NCBI RefSeq assembly: GCF_900103615.1
Contig: NZ_FNGW01000005.1
Location: forward strand, 62,001-126,000
Length of the DNA: 64,000 nt
From: Romboutsia lituseburensis DSM 797
GTDB taxonomy: Bacteria > Bacillota > Clostridia > Peptostreptococcales > Peptostreptococcaceae
Direction of reading: 5' to 3'
Under the pieces are notes generated by a model. The model was given only the letters and a program-made list of their open reading frames with translations. It had not been told where the DNA came from and made no database searches. Every line of letters begins with the position of its first letter. The first letter of the stretch is position 1. Positions 16,016 through 24,410 of the stretch are shown here, in pieces. Made by a program: the position numbers and the translations under genes.

Positions 16016-16891
16016 TTATTTCTTTTGTGGGAATAATACATCTGCAGTTTCTAATCTACCGAAGTTTCCTGTTATTCCCTTATCATTTAATAATATTACT
16101 AATGATACTTGTCCTATTCCTTCATCTATATTATCTATATTAGTTACTTTATTTTTAGAATACATATCTACATAAGAGAATTTAGAACCAGTTTTTTGAA
16201 CACCAACTACAGCTTTATCTTGTCCTTTTAGAGTTGATATTAACATTTCGTCAATTTCTTTAAATTTCTTATCATCTACTTTAGATTCATTTCCACCTGC
16301 TAAAATAACTGACTCACAATTTAAAAATTCATCAGAAATAGAGTTAACTTTTATAACATCTAAATTTTGAAGTTCCTGTAATTTACTTGATCCTTCTTGA
16401 GATGCTAAACATTCAGATATATACTTAACTAAGTCTTTAGTACTTTTTAATTCCACGTTTAATTTAGTTGAAACTTCTTGTAATTTATCTTTATTTTCAA
16501 CATTATTCTTTAACATTATATTAAATGCTATCGAACCATTTGCTTTAGTTATAATGTCACTTATCTCAGTTGAATAATCATTATTTTCATTAGTTGATAT
16601 TATTCCAATATTTTTTTCTGATAAAGTCCCTGCTATTATCTTATCTGTATTTTTATTTATTAATTCTATAGCCTGATCATAATTAGAAGTTAAAGTTGAT
16701 AAACTTTTTTCTAAATTATCATTTGTTGTTTTTAAATCCTCAAATTTATTATCTAAATCACTTATAATGTTAGCTTGTTGTTTGCTAAGTTCTTGATCAT
16801 AATTTAAATTAAATCCAACTAGCATACCAATTCCTAATGCTATAAATATAGCACCAATGCTAACTATATAATATTTCATATTTATATGCAT
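16016..16891 (-). CDS. SteB/MctB-like membrane protein (copper transporter MctB family)
   Basis: One N-terminal membrane helix (residues about 6-26, IVSIGAIFIALGIGMLVGF) is followed by a coiled coil (about 35-85) and an extracytoplasmic globular domain, 291 residues in all. The family is labelled copper transporter MctB from mycobacteria, but in Corynebacterium the SteA-SteB pair acts in daughter cell separation, and the adjacent steA gene supports that reading. No copper-binding Cys/Met cluster is visible. It lies 16 bases from steA. I see the topology and context; the function is inferred. Confidence 0.78.
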   Translation of the reverse strand: MHINMKYYIVSIGAIFIALGIGMLVGFNLNYDQELSKQQANIISDLDNKFEDLKTTNDNLEKSLSTLTSNYDQAIELINKNTDKIIAGTLSEKNIGIISTNENNDYSTEISDIITKANGSIAFNIMLKNNVENKDKLQEVSTKLNVELKSTKDLVKYISECLASQEGSSKLQELQNLDVIKVNSISDEFLNCESVILAGGNESKVDDKKFKEIDEMLISTLKGQDKAVVGVQKTGSKFSYVDMYSKNKVTNIDNIDEGIGQVSLVILLNDKGITGNFGRLETADVLFPQKK

Positions 16892-16907
16892 TTTTTTCCT
16901 CCTAAAT

Positions 16908-18029
16908 TTACATCTGTAGTAATAATCTAATCTTTAAGTCCATTAAATGTACGAACTGTCTAACACTTGGTAAAAACGATGCTAAAATTAGTATTGGGAA
17001 TAATGCTGTAACTATTAAAGCCCATATATACTTCATTTTTAATTTACTTCTGTATAATAAATTTACACCTTTAGCATCAATTAGCTTAGCTCCTATTTTT
17101 AATCTAACTAAGAACGTACTAGCCATTCCTTTTCTTCCTTTTTCTAAGAAATCAATCATGTTAGAGTGAGTTCCTAGAGCCACTATTAACTCAGCTTTAT
17201 ATTCATAAGCTATTAACATAGCTATATCTTCACTCGTCCCTGGAGCAGGGAAAACTATAGCATCTAAACCTAAATCTTGTACTCTCTTAAGTCCTGGTGC
17301 TCTTCCATCGGTATAAGCATGTACTATTATTTCTCCTGCTTTTTTCAAAGCTTCATCACTTACACTATCCATATCTCCAACAATTACATCAGGAGTATAA
17401 CCAAATTCAAGTAAAGCATCAGCTCCTCCATCTACTCCAACTAAAATTGGTTTCATTTCTTCTATATAAGATAATATAGTACTTAAGTCCTGTTTGTAAT
17501 CTTGTCCTCTTACAACAATTAATACATGTCTATTAGCATAATTGGTACTTACTTTAGGTATTTCAATTTCACCTAATATAAATCCCTTTTCTTTTTTAGC
17601 ATATTCAATGGTATTGTCTATGAATCTATCTAATTCTACAGCTAAATTTTCATATGCTTTTTTTAGTTTAACACTTACTTCTTCTCTTCCTAAGACTTCA
17701 CCTTCTCCTAAAAGTTCTCCGTCTCTATATATTTTTCCATCTATAACTTCTATAATTTGACCTTCTGACAACTTATGAAATAGTTCTTCTCCTACATTAT
17801 CAATTATAAGGACATTTTTTTCAGTTAAAATCCCCGGACCTTTATTTGGATATCTTCCACTTATAGAAGGCGCCGCATTTATCACTAATTTAACTTTACC
17901 TTCTACTAAAGAGTTTGCAGCCACTTCATCAATATCTATATGATTTATTACTGCTATCTCTCCACCTGTAAGTCTCTTCGCAAGCCTTTTTGTTTTTCGG
18001 TCTACCTTAATAGGTGCTTCGACTCTCAT
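16908..18029 (-). CDS. steA: SteA-like protein (putative cytokinetic ring / thiamin pyrophosphokinase-like fold)
   Basis: 373-residue protein of the SteA family. The N-terminal region (about 1-130) has GGEIAVINHIDIDEVAA and SGRYPNKGPGIL; the middle (about 165-320) resembles a thiamin pyrophosphokinase catalytic fold, with GVDGGADALLEFGYTPDVIV followed by GDMDSVS. The C-terminus ends in a membrane helix (KYIWALIVTALFPILILASF). In Corynebacterium SteA localises to the division ring and works with SteB. It heads the steA-steB-GT2-MraY-like-DUF3866-nudF-spoIIM run and has its own extended -10 promoter. Confidence 0.83.
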   Translation of the reverse strand: MRVEAPIKVDRKTKRLAKRLTGGEIAVINHIDIDEVAANSLVEGKVKLVINAAPSISGRYPNKGPGILTEKNVLIIDNVGEELFHKLSEGQIIEVIDGKIYRDGELLGEGEVLGREEVSVKLKKAYENLAVELDRFIDNTIEYAKKEKGFILGEIEIPKVSTNYANRHVLIVVRGQDYKQDLSTILSYIEEMKPILVGVDGGADALLEFGYTPDVIVGDMDSVSDEALKKAGEIIVHAYTDGRAPGLKRVQDLGLDAIVFPAPGTSEDIAMLIAYEYKAELIVALGTHSNMIDFLEKGRKGMASTFLVRLKIGAKLIDAKGVNLLYRSKLKMKYIWALIVTALFPILILASFLPSVRQFVHLMDLKIRLLLQM

Positions 18030-18067
18030 ATCTTAAACCTCCGATATCATTTTTAAAATCACATTAC

Positions 18068-18096
18068 ATTATAGCATTATTTAACAATAAAAGAAA
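18068..18096 (-). promoter_or_regulatory. Extended -10 promoter of the steA operon
   Basis: TGCTATAAT (18068-18076 on the minus strand) is a consensus extended -10. A weak -35 (TTTCTT, 18091-18096) lies 17 bases upstream. The steA start is about 40 bases downstream. Confidence 0.6.
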
Positions 18097-18170
18097 TGTT
18101 TTAAAGTTGTTTTAACTATTTAGATAAAACTTAACACTCATGTCTGATTTTATTTTTATAATAATTATAA

Positions 18171-19475
18171 TTATTTAACCATATTTATTAGGTTTTTTTT
18201 ATTATTTAAATCAGGATTTTCTATAACTTTTTCTAGTAAATAATTTAATTTTATTCCTATTTCTGAACCTGAGTATCCTAATTTAATTATTTCATTGCCA
18301 TCTATTTCTAGACCTCTTATAGTATAACATTCTTTATTTTTTTCTACATTATTTATTTTATTTATACATTCATCTACTAAATCACATTTATTAAAATACA
18401 TTGCTTTATCTGATATATCTAACATATTTTTATAATATATTTTTTTTAACATAAGTATATTTATAAGTTTTTTTCTACCTATTTTATTTAAAATTTTTTT
18501 AATTTCTACCTTGTCCATAGTTTCTTCTTGTATAAACATATATTCAATTAGATTATTGCAATAATCAGTAATTTTATTTGAATATTTTAATTTATTTACA
18601 ATATTATTTGGCTGTATATTTATTTTATAATCATTTAACTGTTCATATTGTTTATTTATGTTATTTATTCCTCTATTAGCGATTAAATATTCTAACAACA
18701 ATAGTCTGTCTTCTATTTTATCATTACACTTTGTTAGTATAGGTAAATTTTTACTTAAATAATCATATTCATTTTGATTAAAATCATCATATATACTCAA
18801 ATATTTAAATATCTTTGTTCTATATAATAAATTTATTTTTTCAGGATATTTACTAAGCATAATTTTGTTAAACTCATCTGTGATTCTTTCTTTGCTTATA
18901 TTTTTTATTAATTTAGAATTATTATATATACTATTTAATGTATATTCCTCTATTTTAAATCCTAATTTACTACTAAACCTTATAGCTCGTATTATTCTTA
19001 ATCCATCTTCATTAAACCTTTCATCAGGATTACCAACTGTTCTTATTAGGTTTTGATTGACATCTTCTATGCCTCCAAATTCGTCTATTAATCCTACTTT
19101 ATAGTTGTATGCCATCGCATTTATTGTAAAGTCTCTTCTTTTTAAATCTTCAATTATATTTTTTGTAAATTTTACCTCTTTAGGTCTTCTATTATCTTCA
19201 TATTCACTTTCAATCCTATAAGTAGTTATTTCATAAATATTATCATCTATGATAATCCCTACTGTTCCATGTTTAATTCCATTTGTTATGGTTTTAAAAT
19301 CACTAAATATGTTAAGTATTTTTTCTGGATTTGCACTTGTAGCTATATCATAATCATTTGGAGATATTCCTAAAATAAAGTCTCTTACGCATCCACCCAC
19401 TATAAATGCTTCATATCCATTTTCATATATTGTATCTATTATAAACTCAACTGTTTTTGGCAGATTTATTCTCAT
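18171..19475 (-). CDS. cca: CCA tRNA nucleotidyltransferase / poly(A) polymerase family protein
   Basis: Class II nucleotidyltransferase that adds or repairs the 3' CCA of tRNA. The head domain carries GGCVRDFILG (residues 27-36), the metal aspartates in DYDIAT, and RRDFTINAMAY; the neck has the nucleotide-selecting region NPDERFNEDGLRIIRAIRF. The C-terminal part (about 230-434) is very Asn/Lys/Ile-rich and poorly conserved, as is common in AT-rich genomes. The length of 434 residues is normal. Whether it makes full CCA or only adds A cannot be told from sequence alone. It stands between spo0A and steA. Confidence 0.9.
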   Translation of the reverse strand: MRINLPKTVEFIIDTIYENGYEAFIVGGCVRDFILGISPNDYDIATSANPEKILNIFSDFKTITNGIKHGTVGIIIDDNIYEITTYRIESEYEDNRRPKEVKFTKNIIEDLKRRDFTINAMAYNYKVGLIDEFGGIEDVNQNLIRTVGNPDERFNEDGLRIIRAIRFSSKLGFKIEEYTLNSIYNNSKLIKNISKERITDEFNKIMLSKYPEKINLLYRTKIFKYLSIYDDFNQNEYDYLSKNLPILTKCNDKIEDRLLLLEYLIANRGINNINKQYEQLNDYKINIQPNNIVNKLKYSNKITDYCNNLIEYMFIQEETMDKVEIKKILNKIGRKKLINILMLKKIYYKNMLDISDKAMYFNKCDLVDECINKINNVEKNKECYTIRGLEIDGNEIIKLGYSGSEIGIKLNYLLEKVIENPDLNNKKNLINMVK

Positions 19476-19551
19476 TTTTAGTTCTCCTTTTTACTAATAT
19501 ATATGGTTGTTTTTTAGATTTAAATTAACCATTTCTTTAATTATATAATAC

Positions 19552-19589
19552 AAAAAAATAAGCCTTCTTATTCTGAGAAGACTTATTTT
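19552..19589 (-). terminator. Intrinsic terminator after spo0A
   Basis: AATAAGTCTTCT and AGAAGGCTTATT pair (one G-T wobble) around an eight-base loop, followed on the minus strand by seven T. It starts about 14 bases after the spo0A stop and separates spo0A from cca. Confidence 0.88.
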
Positions 19590-19602
19590 GATAATTATAT
19601 AA

Positions 19603-20418
19603 TTATTTAACCATACTATGTTCTAATCTTAACTTATCTGCAATCATCGCTATAAACTCAGAGTTTGTTGGTTTTCCTTTAGTATTGTGTACTGTATATC
19701 CAAATAGTTGATTTATTGTATCAACCTTTCCTCTACTCCATGCAACTTCTATAGCATGTCTTATAGCTCTTTCAACTCTACTTGGAGTTGTATTAAATTT
19801 TTTAGCTATACTTGGATATAATTCTTTTGTTACAGCTCCCAATAATTCAACATTGTCTATAACCATCTTTATAGCTTCTCTTAAATACAAGTATCCTTTT
19901 ATATGTGCAGGTACCCCTATTTCATGTATTATATTTGTTATTTCTGTCTCTATATTACCTACATTCTTTACAAAATCACTTCTCGTCATTTGTATGTCTG
20001 AATGTGTTCTTGGTTTTATTTCTACATGATGGCTAGATTTATTTGAAACTAGTTCTCTTATTCTATTTATAAATATAACAAAATCAAAAGGTTTTACTAT
20101 ATAATAGTCAGCTCCTAGATTTATAGCACTTTGTGTTATTTTATCTTGCCCTACAGCTGATAATACTATTATTTTTGGCATTTTAGGTATATCCATTGAA
20201 TTTAATTTTTCTATAACACCTAATCCATCTAAATGTGGCATGATAACATCTAGCACTAATAGGTCTGGTTGTGTTTTCTTAACTAAATCTAAGGCTTCAA
20301 TTCCATCCTTTGCTATTCCTAATATCTCTATGTCACTTTCATTAGATAAATACTCTTTAAGTACTTGACAAAAATCCTTATTATCATCTGCTAAAACTAT
20401 TTTAATTTTTTCGTTCAC
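19603..20418 (-). CDS. spo0A: Sporulation master response regulator Spo0A
   Basis: Phosphorylated transcription factor that commits the cell to sporulation. The receiver domain has the acidic pair DD near residue 11, the phosphorylated Asp57 in [10 protein letters not shown], and the Lys in IVKPFDF. The C-terminal Spo0A DNA-binding domain contains the nearly invariant [21 protein letters not shown] choose the GTG at 20418, five codons inside the longest frame (ATG at 20433), because GGGGGG lies just ahead of it; the ATG has no good site. The gene follows spoIVB as in Bacillus and has a terminator after it. Confidence 0.96.
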   Translation of the reverse strand: MNEKIKIVLADDNKDFCQVLKEYLSNESDIEILGIAKDGIEALDLVKKTQPDLLVLDVIMPHLDGLGVIEKLNSMDIPKMPKIIVLSAVGQDKITQSAINLGADYYIVKPFDFVIFINRIRELVSNKSSHHVEIKPRTHSDIQMTRSDFVKNVGNIETEITNIIHEIGVPAHIKGYLYLREAIKMVIDNVELLGAVTKELYPSIAKKFNTTPSRVERAIRHAIEVAWSRGKVDTINQLFGYTVHNTKGKPTNSEFIAMIADKLRLEHSMVK

Positions 20419-20487
20419 TAAAATTCCCCCCATTAATAAAACATCTTCTTTTTTATATAATTAATACCAAAAGTTTTTCATATTAAG

Positions 20488-20518
20488 CATATTCGACATA
20501 CCAAAATTATATTCCTTC
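20488..20518 (-). promoter_or_regulatory. SigH-type promoter of spo0A overlapping a Spo0A box
   Basis: GAAGGAATA (20510-20518) fits the SigH -35 consensus at all positions, and TCGAATAT fits the -10 at seven of eight, with 13 bases between (11-12 is usual in Bacillus). The -10 is overlapped by TGTCGAA (20492-20498), an exact Spo0A-box core. This suggests SigH-driven transcription with feedback by Spo0A. Confidence 0.6.
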
Positions 20519-20564
20519 AATTTATTTTAATAAATTAAAAAAATTTTGAAATAATATTAAATTT

Positions 20565-21605
20565 TTAATATCTCTTATCTAATTCTATCATCTCCTCTAT
20601 AAAAATACCATATCCTTTTTTAGGATTGTCCTTAAAAACATGTGTTAATGCCCCAATTATTTTATTATTTTGTATAATTGGCGCACCGCTCATTCCTTGT
20701 ACTATACCTCCTGTATAATTTATAAGATCCTTATCTATAATCTCTATTATCATATTTCTATCATTTTTTTTATCATTAACGAAACTTTTAATTTTTACAT
20801 CATAGCTTGTTATATTTCTATCCTTATCTTCAAAAAGTATATGCGCATTCCCTAGTTTTATGTCTTCTCTTTTTCCTACCTCAATTAATTGTACATCTGT
20901 GTTTATTTTTCCTGTCATATTTCCACTTATTCCATAGTTGGAATTATTTCTAAATTTTCCAATCGGAATAGATGTTATTATGTCTCCTTTTATTTTACCT
21001 ACATTATTTTTACTACCCTTATTAATCTGAATATTAGATAATTCATATATATCACCTTGGCTTATCTTTAAACACTCATTTGTGTCTTCATCCGTTATCG
21101 CATGCCCTACTGCCTTAAATTTCAAATTATTAGGATCACAATAAGTTATAGTTCCTATTCCTGATATTTTCTCCCTTACCCACAATCCTAATTTTACAGT
21201 TCCATTTTCATGCTTTATCTTTATATAGTCAGTCTTATATTTATTATCTCTTTCAAATTTTATTTTAACTTTGTCACTTTTAACATTTCTTAATATACTA
21301 GATACATCGTTACTACTAGATACTTTTTGATCATTGATTTCAATAATATTATCACCCTTTTTTATGCCTCCAATATATTCAACATCATCTTCTTCATATC
21401 CAATAACTAACATTCCATCCGTATTAGCTTTAACACCAATTATTTTTCCAAATGGATAAACATATTTAACTTCTTCTTTATTGTTTTTCATAACAGGTAC
21501 TGATTGATTTATATTTTCATCCTTAAAAGTCTTAAAACATAAAATAAATAATGCTAATATAGATACCAAAATAGCTATTTTTTTTTCATTTAAAAATTTT
21601 TTCAT
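20565..21605 (-). CDS. spoIVB: SpoIVB serine peptidase (family S55) with PDZ domain
   Basis: Forespore protease secreted into the intermembrane space; in Bacillus it triggers pro-SigK processing and cleaves SpoIIQ. An N-terminal membrane/signal helix (residues about 8-25) is followed by a PDZ domain (about 55-125) and the S55 domain, with His168 in KAVGHAI and the nucleophile Ser306 in GMSGAPI. The 346 residues are somewhat short of Bacillus SpoIVB. The gene stands between recN and spo0A, as in Bacillus. Since SigK here has no pro-sequence, its classical target is missing. Confidence 0.93.
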   Translation of the reverse strand: MKKFLNEKKIAILVSILALFILCFKTFKDENINQSVPVMKNNKEEVKYVYPFGKIIGVKANTDGMLVIGYEEDDVEYIGGIKKGDNIIEINDQKVSSSNDVSSILRNVKSDKVKIKFERDNKYKTDYIKIKHENGTVKLGLWVREKISGIGTITYCDPNNLKFKAVGHAITDEDTNECLKISQGDIYELSNIQINKGSKNNVGKIKGDIITSIPIGKFRNNSNYGISGNMTGKINTDVQLIEVGKREDIKLGNAHILFEDKDRNITSYDVKIKSFVNDKKNDRNMIIEIIDKDLINYTGGIVQGMSGAPIIQNNKIIGALTHVFKDNPKKGYGIFIEEMIELDKRY

Positions 21606-21642
21606 AAAATTTCATCTCCCTATTTCATGTAAATATATACTT

Positions 21643-21664
21643 ATAATTCCTTATAAGGAATTAT
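21643..21664. repeat. 22-bp perfect palindrome in the spoIVB leader
   Basis: ATAATTCCTTA and its exact complement TAAGGAATTAT meet without a spacer, about 38 bases upstream of the spoIVB start. It could be an operator or an RNA structure. I do not recognise the site. Confidence 0.55.
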
Positions 21665-21821
21665 TTATTCATCTATGTAATAAAATTCTAATCTAAATAA
21701 AAATGCATTTTCATTAGTCTATTGTTTAGGCCCTATTCTTTAATCAAGATAATCACATTAAAATAGCTAAGATAAAACTAATTAGATATAATTATAAAGC
21801 AATCTCAGGTTACTTATACAA

Positions 21822-21845
21822 AAAAAGAAGCCATAGGCTTCTTTT
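21822..21845 (-). terminator. Intrinsic terminator at the end of recN
   Basis: AAAAGAAGCC and GGCTTCTTTT pair around a three-base loop and are followed by T residues on the minus strand. The stop codon of recN lies within the stem. Confidence 0.85.
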
Positions 21846-23520
21846 ATCTTTTTGCTAATTCAATAATTTCCGTAGCATGTTCCATAGTCTTTTCTGTTAT
21901 ATTACTACCTGCAATAAGTCTTGCTATTTCATCTTTTTGCTGTTCATAATTTAATTTTTTTATTGTTGTAAAAGTCCTTTCATTTGAAGTACTTTTCTCT
22001 ATACAGTAGTGTGTATCTGCATTTGCAGCTATTTGTGGTAGATGCGTTATGCAAATAACTTGTTTTTTCTTTCCTATATTACTAAGCTTTTCACCTACAA
22101 TCTGAGCTGCAATTCCACTTATTCCTGTATCTATTTCATCAAATACTAATGTATCTATTTGATCTATATCCGATAATATAGTTTTAAATGCTAGCATAAA
22201 TCTAGACATTTCTCCACCAGATGCTACTTTGTAAATAGGTTTTATATCCTCACCTAAGTTAAAAGATATCATGAATTCAATATCGTCCTTACCATTTGAT
22301 GTAAATATAGATTCATCAAAGTTAACTTTAAATATCACATTTTTCATATTTAGACTTTTTAATTCTACAAGCAAAGCTTCTTCTAACTTAATAGCTACAT
22401 TTTTTCTAGCATTAGTTAATGCTTGAGCCTTAACGCTTAAAGTTTTTTCTAATTTTAGAATTTCAGACTTTAGTTCTTCAACTTTTTCATCTCTATTTAA
22501 TATTTCATCTAATCTTGATTTTGTATTATTATAATATTCAAGTATTTCCTCTATACTATCTCCATATTTTCTTCTTAGGTTATTTATTTCATCTACCCGA
22601 ATCTCAATTTGTTCTAGTTCATATGGTTCAAAATTTATATTTTCCTTATAATTTCTTATATCCCTTGATATATCTTGAAGTTCATACATTATTCTTTCTA
22701 TTTCATTATTGTAGTCACTTAATGATTTATCATACTCTGATATAGCAGATAATTCTTTCACTGCATTTCCTATAAGATCTACTGCATTTACTGAACCATC
22801 ATATAAATTTTGGTAGCTTAAATTTAAATTACTGTATATCTTTTCACTATTTCTATAAACATCTCTTTGTTTTAATAAATCATCATACTCATCTTTGCTT
22901 AAATTTGCAGATTCAATTTCGTTAATTTGAAATTTTAACAAATCAATTTCTCTTTGAATTTGCATATCATCTTTATTTTCAGTTAATATATTTAACGCTT
23001 TTTTTACTTCACTATACTTTGCATATATATCCTTATAATCATATTTAAACTCTTCTAATTCAAGTTCTCCAAATAGATCCAAAAACTCTATATGCGTTTC
23101 CTTATTAAACAAAGCTTGGGTTTGATGTTGACCATGAACATCTATTAAAGTAGATGCTATTTGTTTTAATACACCCATCTTAACAGTTCTTCCATTTACT
23201 CTTGCAACACTTTTTCCGTCAGCGTATATAATTCTAGTTATTACTAACAAATTATCTTCATCTAATTCTAAATCATTTTCTTGTAATACTTTTTCTAGGT
23301 TTGAATTTCGTGAATAAAATACGACTTCGACCAATCCTTTATCAGTTCCTTTTCTTAAAAAAGATCTATCATATTTTTCACCTAGACATAAACCTAAAGC
23401 ATCAATTATTATTGATTTACCTGAACCAGTTTCCCCTGTTAGTATATTTAGATTTTCATCAATATTTAGCCTTAATTCTTCTACTAAGGCACAGTTTTTC
23501 ATATACAACTCAAGGATCAC
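21844..23520 (-). CDS. recN: DNA repair protein RecN
   Basis: SMC-like ATPase that acts early at double-strand breaks. The Walker A motif TGETGSGKSIIIDAL is at residues 28-42, two long coiled-coil arms fill about 150-380, and the C-terminus carries the ABC signature VASGGEMSRFMLA and Walker B LVFDEIDTGISG. The 558 residues are standard. The start is GTG behind GAGGGGG. In Bacillus an argR gene separates tlyA from recN; here the gap is 60 bases and holds no gene. Confidence 0.96.
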   Translation of the reverse strand: MILELYMKNCALVEELRLNIDENLNILTGETGSGKSIIIDALGLCLGEKYDRSFLRKGTDKGLVEVVFYSRNSNLEKVLQENDLELDEDNLLVITRIIYADGKSVARVNGRTVKMGVLKQIASTLIDVHGQHQTQALFNKETHIEFLDLFGELELEEFKYDYKDIYAKYSEVKKALNILTENKDDMQIQREIDLLKFQINEIESANLSKDEYDDLLKQRDVYRNSEKIYSNLNLSYQNLYDGSVNAVDLIGNAVKELSAISEYDKSLSDYNNEIERIMYELQDISRDIRNYKENINFEPYELEQIEIRVDEINNLRRKYGDSIEEILEYYNNTKSRLDEILNRDEKVEELKSEILKLEKTLSVKAQALTNARKNVAIKLEEALLVELKSLNMKNVIFKVNFDESIFTSNGKDDIEFMISFNLGEDIKPIYKVASGGEMSRFMLAFKTILSDIDQIDTLVFDEIDTGISGIAAQIVGEKLSNIGKKKQVICITHLPQIAANADTHYCIEKSTSNERTFTTIKKLNYEQQKDEIARLIAGSNITEKTMEHATEIIELAKR

Positions 23521-23580
23521 TTTAAATCCCCCTCTTTTATATAAAAATTATTTTTTTATATTTTTTAATGTATTAATTTT

Positions 23581-24393
23581 TTATTTACTCATATTATGAG
23601 AAGCTTCAACTACATTAATTATTTTGTTACTATGTTCTTCATTATTAAATACATATCCATCATTTCCATTTCTTAAATGAATTAAGTACTCTATATTACC
23701 TTCAGGTCCTTTGATTGGAGAATAATCTAAGCCTAAGATTTCAAATCCATTTTCAACTGCAAAATTAGATATCATTTCTATAACTTCTATATGTGTTGAT
23801 TTTTCTCTTACTACACCTTTTTTTCCTACTTTTGATTTTCCTGCTTCAAATTGAGGTTTTATTAATGCTACAATTTGACCATCAGGTCTGATTAATTCTT
23901 TACATTTAGGAAGAACTAATTTTAAAGATATGAAAGATACATCTATTGATGCAAAGTCTGCAAATTCTTTAGTATTTTCTATAGTTACATGTCTTATATT
24001 AGTTCTTTCCATGCATACAACTCTTTCGTCTTGTCTTAATTTCCAAGCAAGTTGACCATATCCAACATCTATAGAAAATACCTTTTTAGCTCCATTTTGT
24101 AACATACAGTCCGTAAACCCACCTGTAGAAGAACCTATATCCATACATACTTTATCTTGTAGTGTTAAATCAAAATTATTCATAGCCTTTTCAAGTTTAA
24201 GTCCGCCTCTACTTACATATGGTATCGGATTTCCCTTAACTTCTATTTTTGCCTCTTCATCTACATCTGCTCCTGCTTTATCACATCTTTGATTATTAAC
24301 AAAAACAAGACCTGCCATTATTGCTTTTTTGGCTCTTTCCCTACTTTCAAAATGACCTTGCTCTACTAATAATACATCTATTCTTTTTTTCAT
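23581..24393 (-). CDS. tlyA: TlyA family rRNA 2'-O-methyltransferase
   Basis: Methylates 16S and 23S rRNA at cytidine 2'-O positions; older names call it hemolysin A. An N-terminal S4 RNA-binding domain (RIDVLLVEQGHFESRERAKKA, residues 4-24) precedes a FtsJ-like methyltransferase domain with the SAM motif CMDIGSSTGGFTDCML and the catalytic Lys region ALIKPQFEAG. The 270 residues fit the family. It lies 17 bases downstream of dxs, as in Bacillus (yqxC). The C-terminal tail after residue 250 is Asn-rich and variable. Confidence 0.93.
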   Translation of the reverse strand: MKKRIDVLLVEQGHFESRERAKKAIMAGLVFVNNQRCDKAGADVDEEAKIEVKGNPIPYVSRGGLKLEKAMNNFDLTLQDKVCMDIGSSTGGFTDCMLQNGAKKVFSIDVGYGQLAWKLRQDERVVCMERTNIRHVTIENTKEFADFASIDVSFISLKLVLPKCKELIRPDGQIVALIKPQFEAGKSKVGKKGVVREKSTHIEVIEMISNFAVENGFEILGLDYSPIKGPEGNIEYLIHLRNGNDGYVFNNEEHSNKIINVVEASHNMSK

Positions 24394-24410
24394 AAAATTA
24401 CCTTTCTAAT

